Positions 21,191-33,534 of a DNA stretch of 64,000 bases are shown piece by piece. Each line of letters begins with the position of its first letter. Within the stretch, counting starts at the first letter, position 1. Origin of the DNA: Lathyrus oleraceus (lineage: Eukaryota; Streptophyta; Magnoliopsida; Fabales; Fabaceae); contig NC_066579.1 of NCBI RefSeq assembly GCF_024323335.1, forward strand, positions 130,495,354 to 130,559,353. Direction: 5' to 3'. The translations under genes and the position numbers were made by a program. Below the pieces are notes generated by a model. The model was not told the DNA's origin and did no database searches. It was given only the letters and a program-made list of their open reading frames with translations.

Positions 21191-22300
21191 CCTCTTTAGG
21201 GGTATCTTTCTTATTACTATTATTATTGTACATTTGTAACACCACTATGCGATTCTTGTTCGTTGTATTGAGGAAACAAGCCATGCTTGTTTCCAGAGTT
21301 TGTGCCTAACAAGTTTCCTGTCTTATTTAGGGTCATAATCACAATTTCTCGGCAACTCAATCAAGATGCTAATTCTTTTTTTTTCACAGGTTCATGGCGA
21401 ATCTATCGTCCCTATTGACACCAAGGTTTTGAATTCAACATCAAGATGCTGAACATCCAATAGCAACTTCACTAAGACCATAACAGCGAAGATAAAGAAG
21501 CAACAAATCATGTAAACAGTTTCACTTCCAAACCTTTCAGCAACTCAACACAAAATCAATCCAGGTTTTGACGATTTTTGGATTATTTACAAAAGCCAAA
21601 AGCAACTATGACAACAGTAATAAGCAATTCTAACCAATAAGCCAAATGAACCAAACTCCGCAGCACGTATTAAGGTTCAATTGGAAAAACAACATTGGCG
21701 AGAAGTAAGAACAACATCAAAGATTGCATTTGACAAACGCTGCTTGTCGGAACAACGAGGCCGTCAGAATCTCCATAGTGATCAATAATCTTCTTCACTT
21801 GTGATATACAATCAGAGAGGGCCTTCACTTCCTCCGCAACCAAGTAAATTTAAATTGATGTAATACTTGTACTCAAATCCATCAATGCCATGAGTATTTT
21901 CAGTTTTTTGTAATGGCAATTGAAATACAGTTCTACATCCATTGGTGTTATCTTTTGACATGCTTTAATTGGGACCTCTAGAGCCATGATCTCGATTGAA
22001 GTTACCTTTTCAAACTTCATAAAGAACTTCCATCAATGTCTATCTCTTATACCTCCTTGCGATGTGGGCGGGGAGACTGAACCTGGAAAATGTTCCATTT
22101 TTCCCTTTTTTTCCAAAAGTAACAAAGCAATACAGAATTCTTCACAAACTTCTTCCTTGTGATGTCTGCAAGACAACTCATGAATCTCCCATGTAGAATT
22201 TCCCCTATTCAGATTTAGGCAATGGGACCGGTCTCAATTCTTCATACTTCCGTCCCTAATCCCACTCATCCAAAACCTTTGTAGTGTTATGATTGAACGG
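21191..22300 (-). other. Mixed, possibly host-derived sequence in C
   Basis: The minus strand at about 21840-21700 reads VAEEVKALSDCISQVKKIID..., and at about 22010-21850 MALEVPIKACQKITPMDVEL.... Both look like exon pieces but neither is recognised. The rest has no ORF. Confidence 0.3.
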
Positions 22301-22839
22301 GTTTTGGATATGGGATTAAAAAATAGAGTTGGGTTATTGGATTGGAAAAAATGGAGTTAATTGTGGGTTCAAGGAATTTGGATATTTGATTATAAAAATG
22401 GATATGGATTTTTAGGAATAATCCAAGACTAATCTAAATATCAATTTAAATAATAATAACAAATCAGCAAAAACCAAATAAAAATCAAATTAATCTATAA
22501 TTCGTTAAAATTACTTTGATATCAACTCTAACATTCATTTGGAAATTAAAATCAATTAGAGTTTGAATCATTAGTAAAATAAACAATTAAGATTAAATTG
22601 AAATTTGGAATTAAACTTAATTCGAAATTAAAATCAAATTGAAAATTAAAAAAAAGTCAAATAATTAAAATCCATTTTATAATAAAAAAAACACCATGAT
22701 CAAGAAGCTAAATAATAACCAATGTTTATCACAAAATATGGATTTGGGAACGAATGTATGCAAATGAACTTTAGGCCAAGTGCCAAATAAAAAATGAAAA
22801 AAAATGGAAAAATTTCAGGGTCAAAATCGGGGTATGACA
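22301..22839 (-). other. U3-like terminal part of C
   Basis: A/T-rich sequence with repeated AAATTGAAATT-type words, ending in the LTR terminus GGTATGACA. No gene. Confidence 0.6.
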
Positions 22840-22844
22840 ATGAG

Positions 22845-22998
22845 GCTGAATGGTCTTCTCCTCGTGCTCAAGCAACCGAGAAATCTCATAAGGAATCCCT
22901 TCAACATCCTCTTCTTCCATTTCGAACACATGAAATTCTAAGTTGGGAGAGGGCATAGGGTCATTGTTTTCAATGGGTTTAACAATTAATTTGCACAA
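22845..22998 (-). pseudogene. Element A pol, linker between protease and RT
   Basis: The minus-strand frame CKLIVKPIENNDPMPSPNLE... to EEKTIQPH is the acidic linker before RT in Ogre pol. It stops making sense at 22844, where insertion C begins, and resumes at 16271 with HKESLEVNNLGSEE. This shows directly that C split one reading frame. Confidence 0.85.
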
Positions 22999-23376
22999 TG
23001 ATTTTATGTTTTATTTTAGAATATGAACAGATAAACGCACATTATGATGCAGATATAAAAGTGATTATTATCTTGGTTTTTTATGTTACCATTTTTTTCA
23101 AAAAAAGCAAAAAGAGAAACCATAATATGGATAAATGAAATAACATTTTATTAATGATGACAAAAATCTGAATTAAAGCCCAAATAAATCCACTTTCACC
23201 TTGGGCATAGTGAAGGGATTTTTGAAAATAACAACAAAAAAACATATTACTTTGATAAGTGAATAACAGAAGGAACATCAACATCAATCCAATTTTGGTA
23301 TATCGATCCATGCGTCACAAAGTTCGGCGCTTCTTGCTCTTCATCATCCTCCAGGATGGCAGCAGCAGACTTATCC
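22999..23376 (-). other. Probable Ogre intron region between protease and RT
   Basis: Non-coding, T-rich (on the minus strand) stretch between the protease part and the RT linker. Ogre elements are known to carry an intron at exactly this place, partially spliced. I did not fix the donor and acceptor. Confidence 0.5.
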
Positions 23377-24263
23377 TTAGAATGAATAAAGCCAACACTG
23401 TGAAACACTTCCTGAATTTACTTCAAATCTCTTTGGGTCGATCCGGGGTGAAAAGCCCAAACCATCCTTATTCTTGTTCTCAGTAAGCTCGACAACTTGT
23501 CCCCACTTAACAGATTGACCACTCTCCACCATATGTTGGGCATTTTTCAAAGATGGCATGGATCCCTCATTCTTCATAGCAGCAATATCATCAACAGAAA
23601 GAGCTTTAAACGATGTTCCCTCAGCTTCATCGACGTTAATGCATGAAAATGAAGAGAGATGACTCACCAACATGGCCTACTCTCCACCCACAATCACTAA
23701 CTTCCCATCTTCACAAATTGAAGTTTCTGATGGAGAGTTGGTGTCACTTCTCCAGCCTCATGAATCCACTGATGTCCTAAGAGACAACTGTAGGCGGGAT
23801 GAATATCTATCACTTGAAAAGTGATCTGAAATAAGCATAGACCTATCTTTATTGGGAGAACAACCTCCCCAATTACATTCTTCCTTGAGCCATTGAAGGC
23901 CTTCACAACAACCCCAATGAATCTCATTGGAGCGTCTTGATAAGAAATCTTGGACATAGTGGTCTTCGGCAAAACATTCAAAGAAAAACTAGTGTCCACC
24001 ACCATATTAGACATGGCATCTTCTTGACAATTCATAGAGATATGCAGAGCCAAATTGTGGTTCCTTCCTTGCTCGTGCAACTCTTCATCACTGAAGCTCA
24101 GATTGTTACATGCGGTAATATTAGCCACAATGCCATCAAATTGATCAATTGTTACGTCGTGGTCCACATAGGCTTTCTCCAGGACCTTCTGCAAAACCAT
24201 TCGATAAGCTTCTGAACTCATCAGTAAAGATAATACGAATATCTTGGACGAAGTGTGCAACAA
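23377..24263 (-). pseudogene. Protease region of element A
   Basis: The minus strand 24263-23697 includes MVVDTSFSLNVLPKTTMSKI, where the aspartic protease active site should be DTG or DSG; here it is DTS. CLLGHQWIHEAG matches the second conserved protease block. A further pol piece follows at 23673-23377 after a frame break. The protease would process gag-pol; with the altered active site it is likely inactive. Confidence 0.82.
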
Positions 24264-26529
24264 CTAGCCCACCATATTGAAATTACTCTTCTTAATCAAT
24301 TTCAGCATTTCATCTTGATCAGAACTCTGATTCACACTGCTGGATTGGCCGGTTTGCATAACATCAGTTTTCGCTTGAGTTGATTTCTTTATCACAACAT
24401 CTTCAGTCCTCTTAGGAGCTGCAACAACAAATACTCGACCACTTTGGGTCACACCACTTACATCGACAATGTTTACAACTGACAAAAAGGAAGGAATAAG
24501 AACTTCTTTACCATCTTCCAACATGGTAGCATTGTACTTGTAAGGAACAACTTTATCAGACTTATAAGGCGTAGGATCTGCCAAACGAATAAACAACGGA
24601 GAAACAACAGGGTTTTAACCATTATATGCAATCACAACTGGTTCTGGGAGATTGAAACGGGGGACTATGATGTTCACCTCATGCTTATCTTCATTTCTAT
24701 CCCTCGTAATTTGAATAAGATTTTGGTCCAACATTTCTTGTAGGTCTCTTTTCACGACAACACATCCTCGAGGATTTCTGGAACAAATATGGCAAGAAGC
24801 ATGGTCATGCTCATAATAGCTTAAAATGCACAAAGTTGCGTGCATTTCAACCAAGGATCTTCTGATCAGATTGAAGTCAAAAACTCGGTATTTTCCTGGA
24901 CATCCTTCCACCATATTAACAGTTGCACCGCCATGTTTGGGCAACTGATTAGCTTGTACATTGGGACTATAGTCTTTAAAAGACAAAATACCACTTTACA
25001 TTAACCTTCTCACCTCAGCTTTGAAAGTCAAACAATTTTCGATATCATAACTAGGTGTTCCTTGGTGGAATGCACAATGCTGATCAGGTTTATACGACCA
25101 CGAAAGCTCTTTCAGAACAGCTGGTGGAGTTCTTGTTTGTACCAAATTCTTTTGTATTAAGCAAGAAATAATTTTGTATAAGTCATTCGAATTGGATCAA
25201 ATTGTGCAGGCCTCTGGGCATGATTCTGTTGATTTTGTTGATTTATACATTGTTGAAAATGCAGTTGATAACTCAGTGTTACTTGAACAACCAGAGCTGA
25301 AGTAATAACTGGAGTTACTGATGCCACATGCTGATCACGTTGACTGATCCTCGGAAATCTCCTACCTTTCTGTTGCGAGATAACGTTAGCATCATATTCC
25401 TTCTTCTTGGGTAACCCATTGCCATACTTTCTAGAACTGTTAGATGAACCACCTTCCTTCAACCGTCCCTCACGGGAACCTTCTTCTAATTTCAAACCCA
25501 TATTTACCATCTCAGTAAAATCACTAGGCGCACTTGAAACCGTCATGTCATAATAGAAAGGACTCAGAGTCTTCAAAAATAGCTTTCTCGTTTCTTTTTC
25601 TTCCAACAGAGGACTAACCTGTGCAACAATCTTGCGCCATCTCTTTACGTACTCCTTGAAAGTTTCTTTATACTTTTGGGACATAATACGAAGTTGATCT
25701 CTGTCTGGTGCCATGTCGACATTATACTTGTACTGATGAACGAACTCCTCACCTAGGTCATTGAAGGTTCGGTTTTGAGTGTTATCGAGTCCCATATAAC
25801 ATTTCAAAGCAGCACCAGTAAAACTATCTTGAAAGTAGTGGATTAACAATTGATGGTTGTCGGTCTGAGTCGACATTTTAAGAGTGTACATCACCATATG
25901 ACTCAGAGGACAAGAGTTTCCCTTATACCTTTCGAAATCTGGAACCTTGAACTTATGTAGAATCTTCACATTAGGAACTAAACACGGATCATGAGCATTC
26001 TTCACAAACAGATCTTTCCCCCTCAAAGCCTGAATATCTTTCTACATAGCTTGAAACTGATATTGGAACTCGTCCTTTCTTTCGTAAATGCCAACTATTT
26101 TTCTCTAGTCAGCACGAAAAACAGGTTCCTCGACATAAAGAACAACATGAACCACGAGAGATGGTACTGACATAACAGGTTGAGTTATATGAACTTCAAC
26201 AGCAGGTTGATACCCCTCAGGCACGAAGTTAAGAGGAATTCCCCAGGGAAACCATAAGGCATGTGGTGTTGTGGAGCACTGATTGGAGCCACTAAGACGT
26301 GCATAGAGACAATTTCGAAAATCATAGTCCTTTGAAGCAAAGTCTGAGGGGGTGGAGGGGGTGGAGGTGGATGATTCTGAGCAGCCACCAAAGTTTCCAT
26401 CATAGTAGTAAGCCTCTCATAACTGTCCCTCAAAGTAGTCACATCTTCACGGAGTTCACGTTTCTCTTGCTCTAGGTGATCTATCTTCTTCAACTTGTTA
26501 GCTTGATTATTGTACCGGTGAGACAACAT
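24264..26529 (-). pseudogene. Gag of element A
   Basis: Starts at ATG 26529 with a coiled-coil N terminus (LEQEKRELREDVTTLRDSYE) and a proline run. The capsid-like part follows (26026-25157: FDRYKG-type KVPDFERYKGNSCPLSHMVM, GLDNTQNRTFNDLGEEFVHQ, YKETFKEYVKRWR). A modified knuckle CAFHQGTPSYDIENC lies near 25080-25036. The frame is interrupted by several stops (near 26185, 25157, 25000, 24615). It matches the Ogre gag order. This protein would build the virus-like particle. Confidence 0.85.
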
Positions 26530-26791
26530 GTCTGGATGAAGACCAAGAAAGACATAAGACCCCTGGAAAACTTACTCAAAGCAAGACCAAGATGCAAAAT
26601 GATGCATGATATGTAAATAAAAATGTGAATGTTGTTATTATTATTTTTTCAAGGAAATTTAAGACGTAAATTGCAAACATCATAATGGGAATACCGTATT
26701 TCGATGTACTGAAAATCTCATTTTATTAATAATGTAAAGGATTACAATCAGAAATACAATTTCAATGATCGTAAACAGAAATAAACTAAAT
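26530..26791 (-). other. Spacer between ORF1 and gag of element A
   Basis: Non-coding A/T-rich gap of about 260 bases separating the extra ORF1 from gag, as in other Ogre elements. No other features are seen. Confidence 0.6.
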
Positions 26792-28248
26792 CTATGGAAT
26801 CATGTTCGATGACGACCCAACTCCAGGCTGATACCTCATACGATGCCTTTTGATCTCTCTTTCGTAGTTGCTTTTCATAGCATCCTTCTCTATCAGGAGC
26901 TGATTTAAAATGTCTTTCCAAACGCCGAAAGTAGGAAGATGAGTAGATGATGAACTATTAGAGGAAAATAAATTCTCTTGTTCCCTTGATCTCTTTACAA
27001 CACATTTCTCAAGCAATTCTATCAAGTCGTTCTTTTCCTTTAACTACCTTCTTAAGGTGTGAGGTGTGAAATTTGTTCTCCCAATTATCCTTCTCTTGCT
27101 TCATCATATCCAAAGCCTCTTGCAACTCCTATATACCTTTAATAGTGGGCGATTTGACCATTACTAAAGTAATAGGTCTTTCATAAGCGTATGGCATCTT
27201 GAATTCTTTTGCTCTCTTCTTCATCCAACTAGTGTAAGGCTCCAAAGCTATACAATTCTTCAATCTAAGCTCACTTTTTCCTTTCCTATGAACATTATAC
27301 CAAACACGTACCATCCTAGCTTTCAACCCTTGGGTGTATTTTCCTTCTTTGAAAAATAAACCTCTAACAAAGTGTTATTAGGTTTGTCTTTCATAGCGAA
27401 CCCAAGTTGACGTCTAGCCAAAGTCGGATTGTAGTTGATTCCTGATTGTGTACCAAAAAGAGGCACATTAGAGAAATCCCCGCAACTATCAATAATCTCA
27501 ACGTCATCGTAAATAGAAAAATACCAAGTGATGTCATCATTGGTGAGAGACATGAGTCTTTGAGACCGCCTTAAACAACCCTTGTTTTCTTTGAAGATAG
27601 GAGACTACGACAAGTGCGAAATAAAACACTTGTACAGTAAAGGCGCATATGAATGGAGAAATATGTGTCACTGAGAAAAGTTGGAACCGGATTCCTATTC
27701 AAGAAAATCCTCATGACATTAACATCAACAAAATTGTCAATGTTGGGAAACAAGACCAAAACATAGATGAGTAAGGAAAAAATAGCTTCAAAGGCCACCA
27801 TGCTACCAGCGTTGGCAAAATAAAAAGCTTTCTCAATCAAAATTTTTGAAGTCAACCCTTTGATACCTCCTTTGACAGTGAGATTAACATCTATGTCAGA
27901 CTTCCTCAGGTGAATGGCTTCAGCAATAACTCGAGATTCAAGAATTTGTTCCATCCCACTAAAAGGAACTTTATCAGAAACTGGCATACCCAAAATATAA
28001 GCATACTCCTCCATGATAGGCAACAACTGATAATCGAGGAAAGTGAAACATCGATAAACATGATCATAAAACTGAACCAGAGTACAAAGAAGACCATCCT
28101 TAATATCAGTAGATAGAACAGATAAAAGTCTTCCAAAACAGTCTATGAAACCCTTAGGATCATCCACAAAAGACGCTAGCTTCCTTAATTCCATGAGATC
28201 GGTACATATGAAACTGTATTTCCGAGTGTTTCTCCTTCCAATATCCAT
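26792..28248 (-). pseudogene. ORF1 (extra upstream ORF) of Ogre-like element A
   Basis: The minus-strand frame begins at ATG 28248 (MDIGRRNTRKYSFICTDLME) and runs to 27571. It has FYDHVYRCFTFLDYQLLPIM, EEYAYILGMPVSDKVPFSG and other blocks of the plant-mobile-domain-like ORF1 specific to Ogre. It continues in broken frames (27553-27323, 27326-27129 and 27025-26792, the last with KDAMKSNYEREIKRHRMRY near the usual C terminus). At least three breaks. The function of Ogre ORF1 is not known. Confidence 0.85.
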
Positions 28249-28959
28249 GATCAAAATATCTGCGATGTTTGCAAAGAGAGTCTCTAAGTTTCTTGAAAAT
28301 TGAGAAAAATTATTATGAATGCAATGAGTTCATGATGCAACAACCACAAATAAGATCACACAAAGCACACAAACAAGGTCCAAAGGTTCAGAGTCACGAG
28401 CATGGGGCCAAGGGTAAGAACTAACCCAAAATGTATGTATTAAGGGTATAATCACCTATAGAACAAGGTTCTAAAGAGTTCCCAGAGTCATAATTCCATC
28501 TTTTGGATATTACTGCCTTAAACGATTACTCGTCAACCAATAATATTCTCAAGAGAAACTCGTCCAAGTGTAGTATCACGTAACAACTAATTCAAGTATA
28601 CACCTGAATAACCACTGCACTACATCCTAAAAGGCCAAGATGGGTTAAGGGTTCTAAGGTCTTCATCTTCTCGGGCTCTCAGGTCGGAAAAAGTAATGCC
28701 AACTACGATTACTTGCATGACATCAGTAATCCCAAAGGGGCATCCACTGAGCGGGGGATCTCAAGTCATCTTATTAAGGATTAACTCCATGTAAGCCAAA
28801 CATGACTATACCACCCTCCTATCACAAGAGCTCTCAAGTCCGGGTATAAGACTTATCTCACCACACAGAGATCACCAAGCACCAGAAGGAACAAACAATA
28901 ACAAACAACAACAAACATAATATATACATAAAAACAAAGATGGGCTTAACATACAGAGA
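28249..28959 (-). other. 5' UTR of element A
   Basis: Non-coding leader between PBS and ORF1. It is homologous by eye to 41127-41697 of element E (shared phrases such as GAGTCACGAGCATGG, ACCAAGCAC and CATCAGTAA). Confidence 0.7.
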
Positions 28960-28977
28960 TCCCCAGTAAAGTCGCCA
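28960..28977 (-). other. Primer binding site of element A
   Basis: Minus strand TGGCGACTTTACTGGGGA, six bases from the 5' LTR. It is the tRNA-Arg-type PBS reported for Ogre elements. Confidence 0.75.
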
Positions 28978-28983
28978 CTTTTC

Positions 28984-31900
28984 TGTAGCGGTAAATTTTT
29001 TGAGATTAAGCTATTGATTCACTTAACTCATAAAGCAAGAGTCGCCACCACGCTTTTATTGTTTCCAAAGGAAGAGGGAAAAAGTATGAACAAAACCCGA
29101 AGAAGTTTTAAAACAAAACTAATAAAAGAGATAAGGGTCTGGGGGTTAGTTATGCAAATGGAAGGTATTAGCACCCTAAACATCCATGGTACTCCATGGA
29201 ACCTCTTTGAAAATATGTATATTTTGGTTTGAAAAAAGGTGTTGTTTTCTAAAGATTGGAGAGATGGGGAAAGAAATGTTTTATTTTTTTTATTTTTTTG
29301 GGTTTGTCAAGACTTTTTGAAGTCTCATGCCTACGTACCAACAAAGTGCAATGGAGGATCAAAACCTCGTAGTTCGTGGTAAAAATAACAAAGATGTTTG
29401 TTTTGATTCATTTTTAATGAAAAGACATTTTATCATTTTAAGGAGAATACTCAACTAGTCATCCACAAGTATGAGAACTTTGCATCATCATGAGAAGGGC
29501 TCCAACTTGGATAAGGATCAACAAGTATGCCACTAGATCTCTTAGATGGAAAAGACTTATCATCAATGCTATGGGGATAGGAGAATTATATCTCAACTAT
29601 GGAAATTACTCATGTCTAAATTTTAAGATTTTTTTTAAAGGAAACATGCACAAAGGGCACAAAATAGTTTGAATGAGTTATGCATTTTTTAGGTCTTTTG
29701 AAATTGGTCTAAATATGCTTAAGATGAATTAGTATTTATGAGGAAAGGGTTTTGAAAATCACTTGACAAAGGTCAAGGTTTATTGAGAAAGTGGTTCAAG
29801 TTTGAAATCAAGAAGGTTTTTGAAAAGAGGGAGAAGATTTTGAAAATTAAAGAAAGAGAGGAGAAGAAGAGACTATCCTAAAGCATAAAGTAAAAGCTAG
29901 GGAGGAAAGATCTAACCAAGAAATAGCAAGCTTTATGACATAAGTCAAACAAGAATTCCCTCATTTGGATTAAGCCTCAAGCAAGCCCAATAATAAAATA
30001 ATAATCCATGTATTGTATGAAACCAAAGTAACTCAACCAAGTATTCAAAGGAAGTCTCAAGTCAAAGGTATCAGATGGATTCCAATGTCTTAAATCACAA
30101 GTCCCGAAGCAAAGGTCAAGATCCTAATTCTAAGTCCATAACTCCACAACATTGCTAAGGATAGTAACCACAAGTACATGAATCAGGAGAACCAAGTTTC
30201 TTTTTAGGTTTTTCTTATTAGTGTTTTCTTTACAAGGATATAAAAGAAAAGTCCAGATGGACAAAGAACAAATGACATAATCACAAATAATATGACATGG
30301 AATGCTAAACATTAAGTATAAAGTAAATGACATAAAATAAAGGAGCTTAAAGTAAATGACTTTGAAGTAAAAGTTAATACAAGTAAAATGTTAGTAATAA
30401 AAAATGAAAGACGGTTTGGTCATTTTTAGAAGAACACTCAACTATTCACCCACAAGCATGAAAAAATGAATTTATACATCATTATGAGAAGGGCTCAAAC
30501 TTGGATAAAAATCAACAAGTATGCCACTAGCTCTCACAAATGAAAAAGGGAGCAATATTTTCATACAATACCTTGAGGAGTAAGAGAATTACAATCTCAC
30601 TTACAAAAATGTCTTTGCTTTTGGGACAAATTTATCGCTATGTTAAGCAATCGTAATTGGACTTTTATAGAAGTCACAACTATCTGAGGCTGGTCAATAA
30701 TAATGTTAATGTTAATACATGCTAGAGAAATGATATGTAAATCATCCTCTTAAAGTTATGGCATAAAAAAAGGAATGGTCAAGCACAAAGGCTAGGAGGA
30801 TGGTCCGTTATTTCAATACATACTTCATGACACTTAGGACAAACTTATGCATCAATCCAAAGTACCTTAAATGATCCATGATCAATTATGAGGTAGATTT
30901 GAAATGATGAAAGTTCATCAAGTACCAATTCACACATCATGAACAAGATGGACACAAACCATCCAATTGATGAAAGGGAAAAGAAGGAGATGAAGAATAA
31001 GATGACAAGAAAGGTCACACCCAAATTGGACCAAAAGTTTGATCAAGTCATCATCAAAATCAATCATCCATTTTGGTGGATTAGGGTTTTCACCCCATCA
31101 ACAACCAAGATCCATTTAGTTTGATGAGACCCATGATCCAAGGCCAACAGAAGTTCACAAATGTCACACAAATATAAAATGAAATTAAATGAAATAAAAA
31201 TGCAGCAAAAGTATTTTTAAATGAATTTTAAAATAGAAATAAAATGAAAAATCCTTAAAGTCCTTTAAAATATCAAATAAATGGCCAAGAAAATTATGGA
31301 AGGTTGAAACTAAAACGAGAAGCATATAATAATTTTTTCAGAATTTAAAAATGCATAAAATTATTTTTTTAACCAATTAAAATAAAGGAGAAAAGATAAA
31401 ATTCATGAAAAATAGAAAATCAGTGAAATAAAATGTGAAAAAATAAAAATCAGATGAAGAAAAATAAAAGAGAATTTTAGAAATTACTTTGGGAGTTTTT
31501 GGATGAAAGATGAAATTACTATGAATTTTAAAATAAAAAGCAATTAAAAATAAAAAAATAAATAATTAAAATCAGAAAAAACACGGAGCGATGGATCACG
31601 CCTCATTAGTTGATATGGCAGATCCAACACTCGTCAGGTTAGGATGCACGATGGAACGTGCTACAAGCAGCACATAGAATCCATTTCAAATCCAACCAAT
31701 TAGAACATTTCGTGTGTCCAACGTGTATGGCCAAACTCTGACGACCTGGAACACTCCGGTCATCTTCTCTGGTGTGCTCTCACCGGAGTTTCATCATTTT
31801 GTAAATTTAGAATACGAGGCCACCACCATTATGATCCTCCTCCCATCCTGAATTCAACCTTATACTCCAAATTCATTTATATAAACTGAGCAAAGGGAAT

Positions 31901-33534
31901 TTCCAGAAACAAGCAAGCCATGCAAAATTACATTAAATGATGAACATGATCACTCAACTCCAGATAAGTTAGGGGAAAGCATCAGAGAATGAAAGACTAC
32001 ATTATGGTAACTTACTTGAGTTTAAATGATGCTCAGAACTACCTTGTCCAGATCGTGATCAGAAGTTGATGAAGCTCGATCTAGTTAGAGCACTTCAGAA
32101 GGTCTCAGAGCTTGGGAATTGTTGCAAAAGTTTCAGAGGATGCCGAAGATGCTAATGGAATCAAGAAACTGGATTGAAATAAGCTGAAACTCAAAACACG
32201 ATAATTGATTTTTTTCTGGAAACTTTCAAGTTGCAGCAAGATTCTTGGCTCTCAAAAGCTTGAAAATGAATGCAATAGCTCTCTCTATTTATAGGGAATG
32301 TGTTTGGATCCAAATATGTGTGGAATGATGCTAAATTCGTCCAAATGAATTTGATCCAAATGTGACAAAAGTGTGACTTAAACTCATCAAAGCTTAGCCA
32401 AATGATGTGTTTCAAAGGTCAATTAACTCTTGGAGACTTGGTTAAATATGTTTAGGTCCAAAACACATGCTAATTTGGCTTGGAATTGAGATTAGTGAAG
32501 ATCAAACTTTGGGAAATGGTAATTTCTTCAGTTACAAGTTACCATGTCCAACCCAATGGAGCATCCTACTCAGGAGGCTTTTTGATCCCATTCTCTTTAC
32601 AATGTGTAGACATCATAGCAAAGATTACAATATGCCAAGAAAGGTTTCATTTGGATATTTGAGCATAAATTTATGTCATGTTCCATGGATGAAAATGACC
32701 TATAATGTCTCAATGAATTCCATGGCCTTCCAAGCATATTTGGAACTTGATCTTTGAAGCAAACTTATAGAGGGCATCAAAAATGACATTGTTCAAGAAG
32801 AATAAGCCTCAAATATTGAAAATTGAATATGTTATGATATTTGAAAGTTGATAAAAAGTCACTTGAAAATAGGTCAAATTTCACTAAGTCCACAAATGAC
32901 CTATAATGTCTCCAAACTTTTGATGATCCTCCAAGCAGAATTGGCTCTTGTCATGTAAAGAGAAGTTGTAGAAGATGTTGAGAAGAGTTGTACGCAAAAA
33001 TAAGCATTGAAAAATGTTGAGAATTGAAGGAGTTGTGATCCTTGTAACTCTGACTTCAAAATGTTGACTTTTTGGTCAAACCACTTGGAACAAGCTTGTG
33101 TACTTGGACTTTCCTTACATTTCAAAGCACATGGGTGATAATATGAACTCAAAATAAGGTGTCCTTAATTTCCTCTTGATTAGATTTCTCAAATATTGGA
33201 GTTGCTTGTTGAAGAAGGCATGGAAATAAACACATGAACCTTTGAATTTCCTTGAGAAGTAAGCAACAAAACTTTGAGATGCTCTTGATTGAAAAGCCTT
33301 ACCTTGCATAATAAACTTAAAAGTAACAAGACATATTTTTGGTATTTTAGTTAGTGGTTAGATAAGAAATTAATCATATAAACACAAAGGTAAAACACCA
33401 ACAAAGAGGGGCTTGGTGATCCCTGCAAGAAGCAAACCCAAAGATGAAAGGAGGGGAGGATCAAGATGTGGCCTTGTTTGTGCAATAATGCAAATCATAT
33501 GTGGGATCTTAGGGTTAAAAATTAGGGTATGAAA
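28984..33534 (-). repeat. 5' LTR of element A
   Basis: 4551 bases. The plus strand begins TGTAGCGGTAAA after the PBS and ends GGGTATGAAA (expected GGGTATGACA; one terminal substitution). The last 778 bases match 1-779. A minus-strand TATA box lies at 32286-32293. No genes inside; the many short ORFs are in A/T-rich LTR sequence. Confidence 0.88.
32286..32293 (-). promoter_or_regulatory. TATA box of element A 5' LTR
   Basis: TATAAATA on the minus strand, followed by GAGAGAGC. It would give transcription leftward through ORF1, gag and pol. The solo LTR of the related family has the same box at 43928-43935. Confidence 0.6.

Larger units (their letters stand above)
16277..22839 (-). mobile_element. 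LTR-type insertion C carrying captured host gene fragments
   Basis: 6563 bases with TG...CA ends (plus strand TGTCGCACCT ... GGTATGACA; minus strand starts TGTCATACCCCGATTTTGACC). It is flanked by the direct repeat ATGAG (16272-16276 and 22840-22844) and cuts the pol frame of element A. The TGTCATACCC start is that of long Ogre-type LTRs. I see no PBS-gag-pol interior and no second LTR copy, so a solo LTR enlarged by foreign DNA, or a small non-autonomous element, is most likely. The centre (about 18500-22050) holds pieces of several host genes. Confidence 0.8.

Noticed and set aside
28984..33534. Many ORFs of 60-96 codons on both strands
   Set aside because: They lie in long A/T-rich LTR sequence, are not kept in the homologous LTR part at 1-779, and show no family signature.
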